A stretch of 64,000 nucleotides of DNA, from assembly GCF_019704555.1 (NCBI RefSeq), contig NZ_AP024745.1, positions 4,038,501 to 4,102,500 on the forward strand, in the 5' to 3' direction. Numbering within the stretch: the stretch's first letter is position 1; every line of letters begins with the position of its first letter. A model generated the notes under the pieces. The model made no database searches, had not been told where the DNA came from, and saw only the letters and a list, made by a program, of their open reading frames with translations. The position numbers and the translations under genes were made by a program. Origin of the DNA: Actinoplanes sp. L3-i22 (GTDB lineage Bacteria; Actinomycetota; Actinomycetes; Mycobacteriales; Micromonosporaceae). Below, piece after piece: positions 1-8,171 of the stretch.

Positions 1-70
1 CGCTGGTGACCTCCTCCAGCGCCTGGTTCAGCACGTCGAGCCGGGTCTGCAGGATCAGGTCGGCGGGCAT
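1..70 (-). CDS. N-terminus of a gene cut by the window edge, unknown
   Basis: Only the first 23 codons are inside the window, reading leftward from an ATG at 68-70 (MPADLILQTRLDVLNQALEE...). A good ribosome-binding site (GGAAGGAG) sits just before the start on the minus strand. The gene begins 25 bases after the stop of the metalloprotease-like gene at 96-1238, so it is probably the third gene of the same leftward operon. No function can be given from so short a piece. Confidence 0.6.
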   Translation of the reverse strand, partial: MPADLILQTRLDVLNQALEEVTS

Positions 71-95
71 GGCGGGTCTCCTTCCCGGCTGCGGA

Positions 96-1238
96 TCAGA
101 TCAGGGCGCGCGCCCAGGTCTCCAGGTGCTCGGGGGCCGGGCGTGCGCCGGTGGCGTCCAGCCGGGACAGCCAGGCCACGGTGAGCACGTCACGGATCTG
201 ATAGCCGGTCTCGGTGTCCGGCTTGCCGCCCGCGGCGAGGGCCTGGTCCAGCTGCCGGAGTACGGCGTTGCGCCACTCGTAGCGCAGCGGCTGGGCCCGC
301 CGCCCCAGCAGGCCGAGGGTGCCGGTCACCTGGAGCCGGACGGTGGACTCCTGAGCGGTGGACAGCTTGGCGGACGCCGAGACGTGCTCGCGCAGGGCGT
401 TCCACGCCGAGGTCAGCTGCTCGTGGGCCATCCGGTAGCGCCCCTCGGCCGGTTCCCGCACGGTGAGCTGGTGCAGCGTCTCCAGCACGACGGCCGCCCG
501 GACCGCGTCCGGCGGGTGGGTCCCGGCCGGCCCGCCCGTCGCGTCGGAGACCGGATCCAGCCGGTGCAGGATCATGGTGCACGGGTACGCGGGCCCGGTC
601 GCGTAGGTGGCGAAGATGTCACAGAACAGCTCCTCGGCCTGCTGGGCGGAGTAGCCCGGCCAGGTCCCGAGCGCCTCCGCGCCCAGCGGCCGGGCGGTGT
701 TGGTCACCGGGTCGTAGAGGTCGAACTGCATGGTCAGCACGTGACCGAACTCGTGGGCCATCACCGGCAGGTCCCACACCCCGTGGTCGGGCACCCGCCG
801 GCGGATGACGTACGCGGCCCGGTGCAGGAACTCCACGTCGCCCGGCACGGTCGGCCGGGCCAGGCCGTTGTCGAGCCGGCCGGCCAGCTCGGCGATCAGT
901 CGATCCGCCTCGGTGCAGGCGCCGTCGTCGAGTCCCCAGCTGCGGGCCAGGGTCCCGGTGGCCAGCGCGAACGCCTCGTCGACCACCCGGGTGGTGGCTT
1001 CGGTCCGGGCGGCCGCCTCTTCCAGCCGGGCGGTGTTCACCCCGTAGCGGCGGGCCCGGCCGGCCAGCGCGTCCAGCTCGCCGTCGGCCTGCCCGATCGT
1101 GGTCATGATCTGCGGGTGCACGGCCCGGCCGAGGTCGGGCAGCTGCGCGAGCAGGCCGTCCATCGCCTGCCGGGCCCGTCGCAGCCGGTAGCGCTCACGC
1201 TCGATGCGCGCCAGCAGGACCTCGGTGTCGGTGGGCAT
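96..1238 (-). CDS. Protein with a HEFGH zinc-metalloprotease-like motif
   Basis: This is a 380-residue protein that I do not recognise as a named family. In the middle it carries VMAHEFGHVLTMQ, the HExxH-type signature of zinc metallopeptidases, followed some 40 residues later by an E-rich stretch (QQAEELFCDIFATY) that could supply the third ligand, as in gluzincins. The N-terminal 150 residues are helical, Arg/Ala/Glu-rich and probably coiled coil. There is no signal peptide, so it is probably cytoplasmic or exported by another route. ATG 1236-1238 was chosen because it starts 2 bases after the stop of the upstream gene (1241). The longer upstream extension only overlaps that gene. Peptidase activity is inferred from the motif alone. 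Confidence 0.6.
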   Translation of the reverse strand: MPTDTEVLLARIERERYRLRRARQAMDGLLAQLPDLGRAVHPQIMTTIGQADGELDALAGRARRYGVNTARLEEAAARTEATTRVVDEAFALATGTLARSWGLDDGACTEADRLIAELAGRLDNGLARPTVPGDVEFLHRAAYVIRRRVPDHGVWDLPVMAHEFGHVLTMQFDLYDPVTNTARPLGAEALGTWPGYSAQQAEELFCDIFATYATGPAYPCTMILHRLDPVSDATGGPAGTHPPDAVRAAVVLETLHQLTVREPAEGRYRMAHEQLTSAWNALREHVSASAKLSTAQESTVRLQVTGTLGLLGRRAQPLRYEWRNAVLRQLDQALAAGGKPDTETGYQIRDVLTVAWLSRLDATGARPAPEHLETWARALI

Positions 1239-1240
1239 GG

Positions 1241-2368
1241 CTAACCGCCGAGCGCCGGGGTGCCGGTGGCGTGGGCGACGACCAGGCGTACCCCCGGCAC
1301 CCGCTCGAACGGGACGCCGGTGTCCAGATAGTCGCGCCCGATCCAGACGGTGATGCCGAGCGCCGTCACCATGCCGCCCCCACCGGCGGCGAGGATCCAC
1401 GGTGCGATCGGCGGGAACGCCGCGGCCACCGGGGCGATCACCCGGCCCAGCGCCCGCACGATCCGGGCGAGGGCGTCGACGATCCGGCCGTGCCGCTGGT
1501 CCAGGTCCTTCAACCGGTCGGCGCCCTCGCGCAGCGAGCTGTCCAGGTCGGCGCGGAAGCGGGCCGCCTCGACCGCCCCGGCGATCCGGGCCTCCAGCTC
1601 GCCGACCGCCAGCACGCGCCGGGACAGCTGCTCGGCGATCGTGTCGGCGTGCCCGTCCCACCACTTGCGGGCCCAGCCGCTCACCTGGTCACGCAGGTTG
1701 TCCGGGACCAGCTGGGCCAGCGCCCGCAGCGCCCGCATGACGGCCCGCATCCCGGCGCGGGCCAGGGCGGCAATCTGGTCGCCGGTGTGCAGCAGGGCCT
1801 CGGCGGTGCTCAGCGCCGCGCCGAACAGTGGCTCGACCTGCGACACCGGAATGGTGGCCAGCCCGGCGACGGTGTCGGTGCCGACCGCCGCGGTACGCCG
1901 CACGACGCCGCCGACCGTGGCCGGCAGGTCGGTGAAGAACTCCAGCGGATCGGCGGTGGCGCCGCCGAACAGGTTGGTGACCGCGGACGAGCCGGCCTCC
2001 TGGAGCCGGTCGGCGGCGCTCAGCCCGTCCACCGCGCCGGCCAGCAGGCCGATCGAGCCCGGATCCGGTTCGTCCGGCATGGTCGCGGCGGCCGAGGTGA
2101 GCAGCACCTCGCCCACCTCGAGTTCGGTGAGCGCGAGGGTCAGCTCGTCCTCGGCGCTGGGCGCCGGCACTCCCTCGGCGGCCGGCGCGGCCTGCTCCTG
2201 GAAACCGGCCACCGCCCCGGCCGACTCCCGGGCCAGCGCGGCCGAGAGCAGGTCGCCGGCCAGGGCGTACACCTCGTTCTCGTCGCCCTTGCCGACGACC
2301 TCCTCGAGGTTGCGGGCGGCGATCAGGACGCCGCGGACGTTCTGCCGGTAGATGGGTGACGCGGACAT
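1241..2368 (-). CDS. Helical protein with C-terminal hydrophobic segments, unknown
   Basis: This 375-residue protein is not recognised. It is Ala-rich and mostly helical. Around residues 290-335 two hydrophobic stretches (including VIAPVAAAFPPIAPWILAAG) look like membrane-spanning or pore-type helices. The N-terminus (MSASPIYRQNVRGVL) has no signal peptide. It is the first visible gene of the leftward operon with 96-1238 and 1-70, and the spacing to the next gene is only 2 bases, so the products probably act together. A purine-rich GCGAGG stands in front of the ATG. The pairing of a possibly membrane-active helical protein with a HEFGH protein recalls secreted effector or injection systems, but this is only a guess. 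Confidence 0.6.
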   Translation of the reverse strand: MSASPIYRQNVRGVLIAARNLEEVVGKGDENEVYALAGDLLSAALARESAGAVAGFQEQAAPAAEGVPAPSAEDELTLALTELEVGEVLLTSAAATMPDEPDPGSIGLLAGAVDGLSAADRLQEAGSSAVTNLFGGATADPLEFFTDLPATVGGVVRRTAAVGTDTVAGLATIPVSQVEPLFGAALSTAEALLHTGDQIAALARAGMRAVMRALRALAQLVPDNLRDQVSGWARKWWDGHADTIAEQLSRRVLAVGELEARIAGAVEAARFRADLDSSLREGADRLKDLDQRHGRIVDALARIVRALGRVIAPVAAAFPPIAPWILAAGGGGMVTALGITVWIGRDYLDTGVPFERVPGVRLVVAHATGTPALGG

Positions 2369-2511
2369 GGGACCTCGCCTCGCTGCGGCTGACGTGGATG
2401 CCCCCGTGCGGCATTCAGCGAGTGTGCGGTGGCCGGGCCCGGCGGAACTGTCGGGTTGCGGTTTCTGTCAGAACGGACGCTCCGGGCAGCCGGCATGCCG
2501 CCGGATCCGGT

Positions 2512-3414
2512 CTATCGCGGGGTGAGGACCGTGCTGAAGGCGGCGCGGACCTGGTCACGCAGCCAGGCGTGGGCCGGGTCGGTGTCGTAGCGCTGGTGCC
2601 ATCCGCAGACGATCGGCGCCGCCGGCAACGGGACCGGCAGCGGGACCGTGACCAGGCCGAACGCGTCCAGCATCGGCCGGCAGGTCAGCTCCGGGGCGGT
2701 CAGCAGCGCGTCGCCGCGGGCGATCACGTTCGCCGCCGTGCCGGTGGTGCCGACCGAGGCCAGCACGCGCCGGTGCAGCCCGTGCGACTCCAGGATCGCG
2801 TCGACCGGATCGGTCAATCGACCGCGCCGAGAGATCAAAACATGAGATTCATCGGCGTACGAGATCAGATCGAGCCCACCCGCGTACCGATGCCCGCCCC
2901 GCATGACCACGACGAACCGATCGTTGCCCACGGCCTCGTGCCGGATCTCCGGCAGCGCCGGCACCGAGGCCCCGATCTCCAGGTCGACCCGTCCGTGCCG
3001 CAGCTCGTCGGTGTCGACCGCGGCCTCGGCCAGGAAGCGCAGCCGCACGCCCGGCGCCGCCGCGGCGATCCGGTCCAGCAGTGCCGGCGCGAGCGCGGTC
3101 GCCAGGCTGTCGTGGCACTGCAGGGTGAACACCCGGTCGAGCCCGTCCAGGTCGAGCTCGCGGCTCGGCGCGAGCACCCCCTGCGCCTGGCGCAGCAGCT
3201 CACCGACCTGCTCGCGGATCCGCAGCGCGTACGGCGTCGGCGTCATCGCCCGCCCGGTGCGCACCAGGATGTCGTCGCCGGTGAGCCGTCGCAGCCGGCC
3301 GAGACTGCGGCTGATCGCGGGGGAGGACAGGCGCAGCCGCTGGGCTGCCCCGGCCACGCTGCCCTCTTCGAGCAGCGCGTCGAGGACGGTGAGCAGATTC
3401 AGATCCAGTTGCAT
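2512..3414 (-). CDS. LysR-family transcriptional regulator
   Basis: This is a 300-residue LysR-type regulator of normal family length. Residues 1-60 form the winged helix-turn-helix (LNLLTVLDALLEEGSVAGAA...SSPAISRSLGRLRRLTGD). Residues 90-295 form the periplasmic-binding-protein-like effector domain. It is transcribed divergently from the phosphatase-like gene at 3481, with a 66-base shared upstream region, the classic LysR layout in which the regulator controls the divergent operon and itself. The likely targets are therefore the phosphatase-like and NAD-binding genes at 3481-4883. The inducer is unknown. Confidence 0.9.
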   Translation of the reverse strand: MQLDLNLLTVLDALLEEGSVAGAAQRLRLSSPAISRSLGRLRRLTGDDILVRTGRAMTPTPYALRIREQVGELLRQAQGVLAPSRELDLDGLDRVFTLQCHDSLATALAPALLDRIAAAAPGVRLRFLAEAAVDTDELRHGRVDLEIGASVPALPEIRHEAVGNDRFVVVMRGGHRYAGGLDLISYADESHVLISRRGRLTDPVDAILESHGLHRRVLASVGTTGTAANVIARGDALLTAPELTCRPMLDAFGLVTVPLPVPLPAAPIVCGWHQRYDTDPAHAWLRDQVRAAFSTVLTPR

Positions 3415-3480
3415 GACGGTAAATCGTACGGTAACAAGGTTGCATTGGACTTAATGGTCCGTCGCGGAGATAGTTACTGC

Positions 3481-4263
3481 ATGACCACTGAGCAGCAGTT
3501 ACTCGCCACCGTGACGACGACCGTGCACGCGGCGGCCGCGCGTGTCGTGCGGCCGGAGAAGACCCCCACCACCGCGCCGGAGCTGTTCGCGGCGCTCGGC
3601 GCCAACGACGAGGCGGTCACCGAGGTGCTGCGGCCGGCCCTGCTCGAGGCGCTGCCGGGCTCGCGATGGACCTCCGACGAGCACGGCTCGGGCCCGATGC
3701 CGGCCGGCGACTGGTGGGTCGTCGACCCGGTCGGCGGCAACATGAACGCGGTGCAGGGCATGCCGGACTGGAACGTCGGCGTCAGCCTGGTCCGCGACGG
3801 CGAGCCGGTGCTCGCGGTGCTCTACGCGCCGGTGGCCGACGAGACGTTCACCGCGATCGCCGGCGTCGGCACGTTCCTGAACGGCGTGCCGGTGCGGGCC
3901 TCGGCGAAGACCGACCTGTCGCTCGCGCTGACCGGAACCGGTCAGGCCAAGCCCAACCGCGACGCGGCCCACGCCGAGCGCGCCGGCGCCGCCGTCGGGG
4001 CGATGCTGCAGCACGCGCTGTACGTGCGGGCCTCGGTCCCGGTCGGGCACCAGCTCGCGCAGGTCGCGGCCGGGCGGATGGACGTGCACTGGCAGTTCGA
4101 CAACCTGCGCTCGCACATCGCGCCGGTCCTGCTCGCCCGGGAGGCCGGTGCGGTGGTGACCGATCTCGACGGCAAGCCGTGGGAGATCGCCAGCGACGGC
4201 TACCTGGCCGCCGCCCCCGGTGTCCACCAGGCCGCCCTCGACGTGCTGCGGGCGGTGCGTTGA
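3481..4263 (+). CDS. Inositol monophosphatase-family protein with altered metal site
   Basis: This 260-residue protein has the fold pattern of the inositol monophosphatase/FBPase/CysQ family. The best anchor is WWVVDPVGGNMNAV near residues 80-95, which aligns with the family motif WVIDPIDGTTNF. The second Asp of the DPxDGT metal-binding motif is Gly here, and the downstream WDxAA motif is replaced by NLRSHIAP. The usual GEE motif is also poorly preserved (TSDEH). The family normally hydrolyses sugar or nucleotide phosphates with two or three Mg ions, so this member may be inactive or may act on something else. It starts the operon with the NAD-binding gene at 4266, which follows 2 bases after its stop, and lies divergent from a LysR gene. 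Confidence 0.75.
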   Translation: MTTEQQLLATVTTTVHAAAARVVRPEKTPTTAPELFAALGANDEAVTEVLRPALLEALPGSRWTSDEHGSGPMPAGDWWVVDPVGGNMNAVQGMPDWNVGVSLVRDGEPVLAVLYAPVADETFTAIAGVGTFLNGVPVRASAKTDLSLALTGTGQAKPNRDAAHAERAGAAVGAMLQHALYVRASVPVGHQLAQVAAGRMDVHWQFDNLRSHIAPVLLAREAGAVVTDLDGKPWEIASDGYLAAAPGVHQAALDVLRAVR

Positions 4264-4265
4264 TC

Positions 4266-4883
4266 ATGGAGATCACCGTGCTGGCCGCGTCCGGGGCGAC
4301 CGGGCTGGAACTGACCCGTCAGGCCCTCGAGCGTGGGCACGAGGTGGTCGCGATCGCCCGTACGCCGGAAAAAATCGCCCTGCCGGACTCGCCCCGCCTG
4401 CGCAGGATCGCAGCGGATGTGCGAGATCCCGGCGGCATCGCCGCCGCCCTGGCCGGGCGCGCGATCGTGGTCTCCGGGCTGGGCATCGCGGGCCCCGACA
4501 GGCCGGGCGCGCTGACCGCGGGCGCCCGGGCGCTGGCCGCCGCCGGTCCGGAACGGGCGGTCTGGCTCGGCGCGTTCGGGACCGGGCCGTCCGCGCCGGC
4601 CGCGGGCTGGTTCACCCGCACCGTGCTGCGGATGCTCGGCGATCAGCTCGGCGACAAGGTGGCCGCCGACGCGATCATGCTGGCGGCCGGTGCGACCGTT
4701 TTCCACGCCGGTCCGCTGTCGGCCGGCGAGCTCAGCCCGACGCGCCGGACCGTCGGCCTGCGCGACGCGCCGCGCGGCCTGCTCCCGTCGCGGGTCAGCC
4801 GCGCGACGGTGGCCGCCGCGATGCTCGACGAGGCGGAGCAGCCCGGGTACGCGGGCGGGATCGCGCTCCCGCTGACGCGCTGA
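4266..4883 (+). CDS. NAD(P)-binding Rossmann protein, NmrA/atypical SDR type
   Basis: This 205-residue protein begins with a Rossmann nucleotide-binding motif (ITVLAASGATGLELTRQALERG, with the GATG glycine turn), followed by VVAIARTPEKI. That is the pattern of NAD(P)H-binding atypical short-chain dehydrogenases such as YwnB/BVR-B-like and NmrA-like proteins. There is no YxxxK catalytic pair in the standard place, so it may be a sensor or a reductase of unknown substrate. It is translationally coupled to the phosphatase-like gene (2-base gap) and ends before a strong hairpin at 4890-4917. Confidence 0.8.
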   Translation: MEITVLAASGATGLELTRQALERGHEVVAIARTPEKIALPDSPRLRRIAADVRDPGGIAAALAGRAIVVSGLGIAGPDRPGALTAGARALAAAGPERAVWLGAFGTGPSAPAAGWFTRTVLRMLGDQLGDKVAADAIMLAAGATVFHAGPLSAGELSPTRRTVGLRDAPRGLLPSRVSRATVAAAMLDEAEQPGYAGGIALPLTR

Positions 4884-4889
4884 CCCGGA

Positions 4890-4917
4890 ACGGGTGGACG
4901 AAGCGCCGTCCACCCGT
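4890..4917. terminator. Bidirectional terminator hairpin
   Basis: A perfect 11-bp inverted repeat (ACGGGTGGACG, six-base loop, CGTCCACCCGT) lies between the convergent stops at 4883 and 4928. There is no U-run, which is common in high-G+C actinomycetes. Confidence 0.75.
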
Positions 4918-4927
4918 CCGCCCGGCG

Positions 4928-5791
4928 CTAGCCGCCGATCCTGCTCAGCACGAAGTCCTCGGCGACCTTGTTGTACTTGCGGGTGTAGCTCAGGTGCACC
5001 GCGACGCTCGCCCCGCTCGCGCAGAACGTGTCACCGGTGTCGCAGTAGGACTGGGTGCGGTCCGCGAAGGCGTCCAGTGCCGCGTCGTTCCCCCGGGCGA
5101 AAAGGCCTTTGGTACGGGAGGTGCCGGCGTTGAACGACTTGCCCGGCACGTACCGTGGATCGCCCATCAGGATCACCGCGACCACCTTGTCGGACACGCC
5201 CGTGCCGATCGCCGCGCTCGGCGTGAACCCGGCCACTCGCCCGGTCCCGGCCAGCACGTCGCCGATCACGTGCGCGCCCTGCGAGTAGCCCATCACCACG
5301 ATCTTGGTAGCCGGGCAGTTGGTGGCCTCATTCGTCAGCTGCGCGGTCAGCGCCTGGGTCCCGGCCGCGACGCTCGGCGGGTACGGGTTGAGCGCCGCCG
5401 GATAGTCGGTCGCCTCGACCGTGATCGTCTGGTCGCTGGCCCGGGTGACCGCGGTCGCCAGCGAGCCGATGATCCCGGTGCCGGGCGCCTCGGTCGAGGC
5501 CCGGGTGACCACGATGTGCGCGTCCGGGCAGTTCCCGGCCTTGTCGCCGGTAGACGCGACCCGGGTGCTGCCGCCGATCCCGGCGAACCGCAGCCCACTG
5601 CCGGCGGCGCCGAACCCGGTCCCGGTCTGGGCGCCCTGGCGGGAAGCGCCCAACCCGGGAATCGTCGCGGCGAAGCTGTTCTGCACGATCAGCAGCGCGC
5701 CGACCGTCACGGCGGCGACCGCCGCCCCCAGCGCGACACGCTTGCGCGCCGACCGTGGGCCACTGCGTTTGCTCGACCTCCTGGGAGACAT
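4928..5791 (-). CDS. Secreted cutinase-family serine esterase
   Basis: A 287-residue exported protein. An Arg/Ser-rich N-terminus is followed by a hydrophobic helix (VALGAAVAAVTVGALLIVQ) and a likely signal cleavage before ATIPGL. The mature part matches the cutinase fold: CPDAHIVVTRASTEAPG at the start, the nucleophile motif GYSQGAH, and the distal Asp/Cys/His region (YCDTGDTFC, then VHLSY). Cutinases hydrolyse cutin, polyesters or lipids outside the cell. ATG 5789-5791 is preferred over the GTG two codons upstream because the AGGAG ribosome site is 7 bases before it and nearly touches the GTG. Two palindromes (5811-5829 and 5888-5903) lie upstream. Confidence 0.92.
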   Translation of the reverse strand: MSPRRSSKRSGPRSARKRVALGAAVAAVTVGALLIVQNSFAATIPGLGASRQGAQTGTGFGAAGSGLRFAGIGGSTRVASTGDKAGNCPDAHIVVTRASTEAPGTGIIGSLATAVTRASDQTITVEATDYPAALNPYPPSVAAGTQALTAQLTNEATNCPATKIVVMGYSQGAHVIGDVLAGTGRVAGFTPSAAIGTGVSDKVVAVILMGDPRYVPGKSFNAGTSRTKGLFARGNDAALDAFADRTQSYCDTGDTFCASGASVAVHLSYTRKYNKVAEDFVLSRIGG

Positions 5792-5810
5792 CGACACTCC
5801 TCTCGGCCTG

Positions 5811-5829
5811 TTTGCACTCGGTGTGCAAA
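5811..5829. promoter_or_regulatory. Inverted repeat upstream of the cutinase gene
   Basis: TTTGCAC-N5-GTGCAAA lies about 20 bases before the cutinase start, where a repressor could overlap the promoter or leader. The binding protein is unknown. Confidence 0.45.
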
Positions 5830-5887
5830 TACCTGCCCGTAGATACGGCCGCCTGTCGATATCGGTTGAATGCTTCCGAATATTTGA

Positions 5888-5903
5888 TCTACATCGATGT
5901 AGA
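5888..5903. promoter_or_regulatory. 16-bp perfect palindrome between cutinase and GH54 genes
   Basis: TCTACATCGATGTAGA is a perfect palindrome in the divergent region. Its position fits an operator controlling one or both genes. No regulator is encoded next to it. Confidence 0.45.
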
Positions 5904-5952
5904 AGATCGAGTCTGGCGTCGCCGGAACGGCGGCGAGCTTCGCGGGACGGTA

Positions 5953-5964
5953 GTTAGCGTTAAC
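5953..5964. promoter_or_regulatory. LacI-type operator-like site before the GH54 gene
   Basis: GTTAGCGTTAAC is nearly palindromic, with the central CG and TTA/TAA arms often seen in LacI-family operators that control arabinose and xylan genes. A further GTTAAC lies at 6008-6013, and a TTGACA -35-like hexamer sits between them at 5976-5981. This is inference from pattern only. Confidence 0.4.
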
Positions 5965-6073
5965 AAAGTTGCCTCTTGACATCCCCGAAACAGCCACGAA
6001 AATCGATGTTAACTTTCACATCTGTGGATCCCCAGGCGGTCAACCGCCCCACATGCACGCGAAAGGTTCCCCC

Positions 6074-7543
6074 ATGATCCGTCGATTTCTCGCGGTCGCG
6101 GCGACCGCCGTTCTGGCCGCCGCCGCCCTCGTCGCGGGCGGCGGTGCGGCCAATGCGGCCGGCACCCTGCCGTGTGACCTCTACGCCAGCGGCGGCACGC
6201 CCTGCGTCGCCGCGCACAGCACCACCCGCGCCCTGTTCGGCGCCTACAGTGGCTCGCTCTACCAGGTGAAACGCTGGTCGGACAGCGCCACCACCAACAT
6301 CGGCACGCTCGCCGCCGGTGGCTACGCCAACGCCGCCGCGCAGGACACGTTCTGCTCCGGGACGTACTGCACGATCGTCAAGATCTACGACCAGACGTCG
6401 AAGCACAACGACCTGACGATCGCTCCCGGCGGCGGCGCCAACCCGACCGCCGACCAGGGCGCGAACGCGGCTGCGCTGCCGGTGACGGCCGGCGGCCACA
6501 AGGTCTACGGCGTCTACATCTCGGCCGGCAACGGCTACCGCAACAACGCGACCAGCGGCATCGCCACCGGCAGCGCGGCCGAGGGCATGTACATGGTCAC
6601 CGAGGGCACGCACGTCAACGACCGGTGCTGTTTCGACTACGGCAACGCCGAGACGAACAACCTGGACACCGGCAACGGCGACATGGACGCGATCTACTTC
6701 GGCAACCTGTGCTGGTTCTCGCCCTGCGCGGCCGGCCCGCGGGTCGCCGCCGACCTGGAGAACGGCCTGTTCGCCGGCGGCAACGGCTCGAACACCGCGA
6801 ACACCGGCCGCAGCAGTGCGTTCGTCACCGCGGTGCTGAAGAACAACGGCACCTCGACGTACGCGATCAAGGACGGCAACGCGCAGTCCGGCAGCCTGGC
6901 GACCAGGTACAACGGGTCGCTGCCGACGCAGTCCGGGTACATCCCGATGACCAAGCAGGGCGCGATCATCCTGGGCATCGGCGGGGACAACAGCAACGGC
7001 TCGGTCGGCTCGTTCTTCGAGGGCGTGATGACCAGCGGCTACCCGAGCGACGCCACGGAGAACTCGGTCCAGGCGAACATCGTCTCGGTCGGCTACACCA
7101 AGAGCGTCACGTTCCCGGTCAGCGGCTCGACCTACCGGCTGACCAACGCGCAGAGCGGCAAGGTGCTCGACGCGGTCAACTGCGGCACCGCCAACGGCAC
7201 CGCGGTCGACCAGTGGGCGGCTCTGGGCAACACCTGCCAGCAGTGGAAGTTCACCAGCGTCGGCGCGAACAAGTGGACGCTGACCAACGTCAACGCCGGC
7301 AAGGTCCTCGACGCGGTGAACTGCGGACTGGCCCTGGGCACCGCGGTCGACCTGTGGCAGTCGCTGGGCAACACCTGCCAGCAGTGGGCGGTCATCCCGG
7401 CCGGCAACGGCAAGTACGAGCTCGTCGTCGAGAACAGCGGCATGGTCCTGGACGACCAGGACTGCGGCACCGCGAACGGCACCCCGGCCCGTCTCTGGAT
7501 GTGGCTGAACAACCCGTGCCAGCTCTGGAGCATCGCCTCGTAG
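6074..7543 (+). CDS. abfB: Secreted GH54 alpha-L-arabinofuranosidase with ricin-type CBM
   Basis: A 489-residue exported enzyme with a clear signal peptide (MIRRFLAVAATAVLAAAAL...ANAA). The mature part opens with PCDLYASGGTPCVAAHSTTRALFGAYSGSL, the diagnostic start of the GH54 (AbfB) catalytic domain, which continues to about residue 340. Residues 350-489 form a ricin-B-like trefoil (CBM13 style) with QQWKF, QQWAV and QLWSI repeats. It should release L-arabinose from arabinoxylan or arabinan outside the cell. ATG 6074 was chosen with the GAAAGG ribosome site in front. A possible LacI-type operator lies upstream. Confidence 0.93.
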   Translation: MIRRFLAVAATAVLAAAALVAGGGAANAAGTLPCDLYASGGTPCVAAHSTTRALFGAYSGSLYQVKRWSDSATTNIGTLAAGGYANAAAQDTFCSGTYCTIVKIYDQTSKHNDLTIAPGGGANPTADQGANAAALPVTAGGHKVYGVYISAGNGYRNNATSGIATGSAAEGMYMVTEGTHVNDRCCFDYGNAETNNLDTGNGDMDAIYFGNLCWFSPCAAGPRVAADLENGLFAGGNGSNTANTGRSSAFVTAVLKNNGTSTYAIKDGNAQSGSLATRYNGSLPTQSGYIPMTKQGAIILGIGGDNSNGSVGSFFEGVMTSGYPSDATENSVQANIVSVGYTKSVTFPVSGSTYRLTNAQSGKVLDAVNCGTANGTAVDQWAALGNTCQQWKFTSVGANKWTLTNVNAGKVLDAVNCGLALGTAVDLWQSLGNTCQQWAVIPAGNGKYELVVENSGMVLDDQDCGTANGTPARLWMWLNNPCQLWSIAS

Positions 7544-7553
7544 GAACGAACGC

Positions 7554-7577
7554 GGGGCCGCCGGCAACGGCGGTCCC
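7554..7577. terminator. Terminator hairpin between convergent genes
   Basis: GGGGCCGCCG, a GCAA tetraloop and CGGCGGTCCC pair over 10 bp with one G-U in RNA. The hairpin sits between the stops at 7543 and 7579. Confidence 0.7.
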
Positions 7578-7578
7578 G

Positions 7579-8136
7579 CTACGGCACGTCGCCCTGGAGC
7601 GCCGCCTGGGTGAACCAGTCGGCGCCGGCGGTCGGCACCCAGGTCGTCGTGGTCCAGAACTGGCGGATCCGGGTCTCCTGCTCGGGCGACGCCGCGGTCC
7701 CGGTGAGCCAGATCGAGGCGTGGGTGAGGCTGGGCGCTTCCGCGGTCGTGACGCCGACCTTGGTGTCCCGCAGGCACGTCTGGTCGCCGCACGGATGATC
7801 GCCCGGGTCGGCGGTGTACCGGACGACGACCTTCAGCTCACCGTACGAGTAGATGTCCGTCACGCCCTGCCAGTCCGGCCCTTCCACCGGCGCCAGCAGC
7901 ACCAACTCGGGTGGCAGCGCCTTCGGTACCACCGCGAAGTGCGTCGTCGCGCCGGTCCGGCGCTGGCGCTCGATCTCGGAGGCGGTCCGCTGCAACGGGG
8001 TGCGGGCGGCCCGCTTCTGCTCCTTGAGCTGCTCCAGATAGGTTTCCCGGTGATGCCGGCGCACCTGGCCGTAGACGCCGATCCCGCCGCACACCGCGAC
8101 GACGAGTACGACCAGGCCGGTCAGGGCACGCTTCAT
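7579..8136 (-). CDS. Membrane-anchored protein of unknown function
   Basis: A 185-residue protein. An N-terminal transmembrane or signal-anchor helix (ALTGLVVLVVAVCGGIGVYG) is followed by a charged coiled-coil-like stretch (RRHHRETYLEQLKEQKRAAR) and an extracellular domain of about 130 residues with a CGDQTC pair that probably forms a disulfide. It is not recognised as a named family. An alternative start lies at 8157, seven codons upstream. It is separated by 35 bases from the TetR gene on the same strand, so co-transcription is possible. Confidence 0.7.
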   Translation of the reverse strand: MKRALTGLVVLVVAVCGGIGVYGQVRRHHRETYLEQLKEQKRAARTPLQRTASEIERQRRTGATTHFAVVPKALPPELVLLAPVEGPDWQGVTDIYSYGELKVVVRYTADPGDHPCGDQTCLRDTKVGVTTAEAPSLTHASIWLTGTAASPEQETRIRQFWTTTTWVPTAGADWFTQAALQGDVP

Positions 8137-8171
8137 CACGATCCGGGACCCTAACATTCCCGCTGGTCGAT

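Noticed and set aside
1689..2414. Alternative leftward gene overlapping 1241-2368
   Set aside because: It is a frame-shifted shadow with Arg/Gly-rich composition. The 375-residue frame has a better start and normal amino-acid use.
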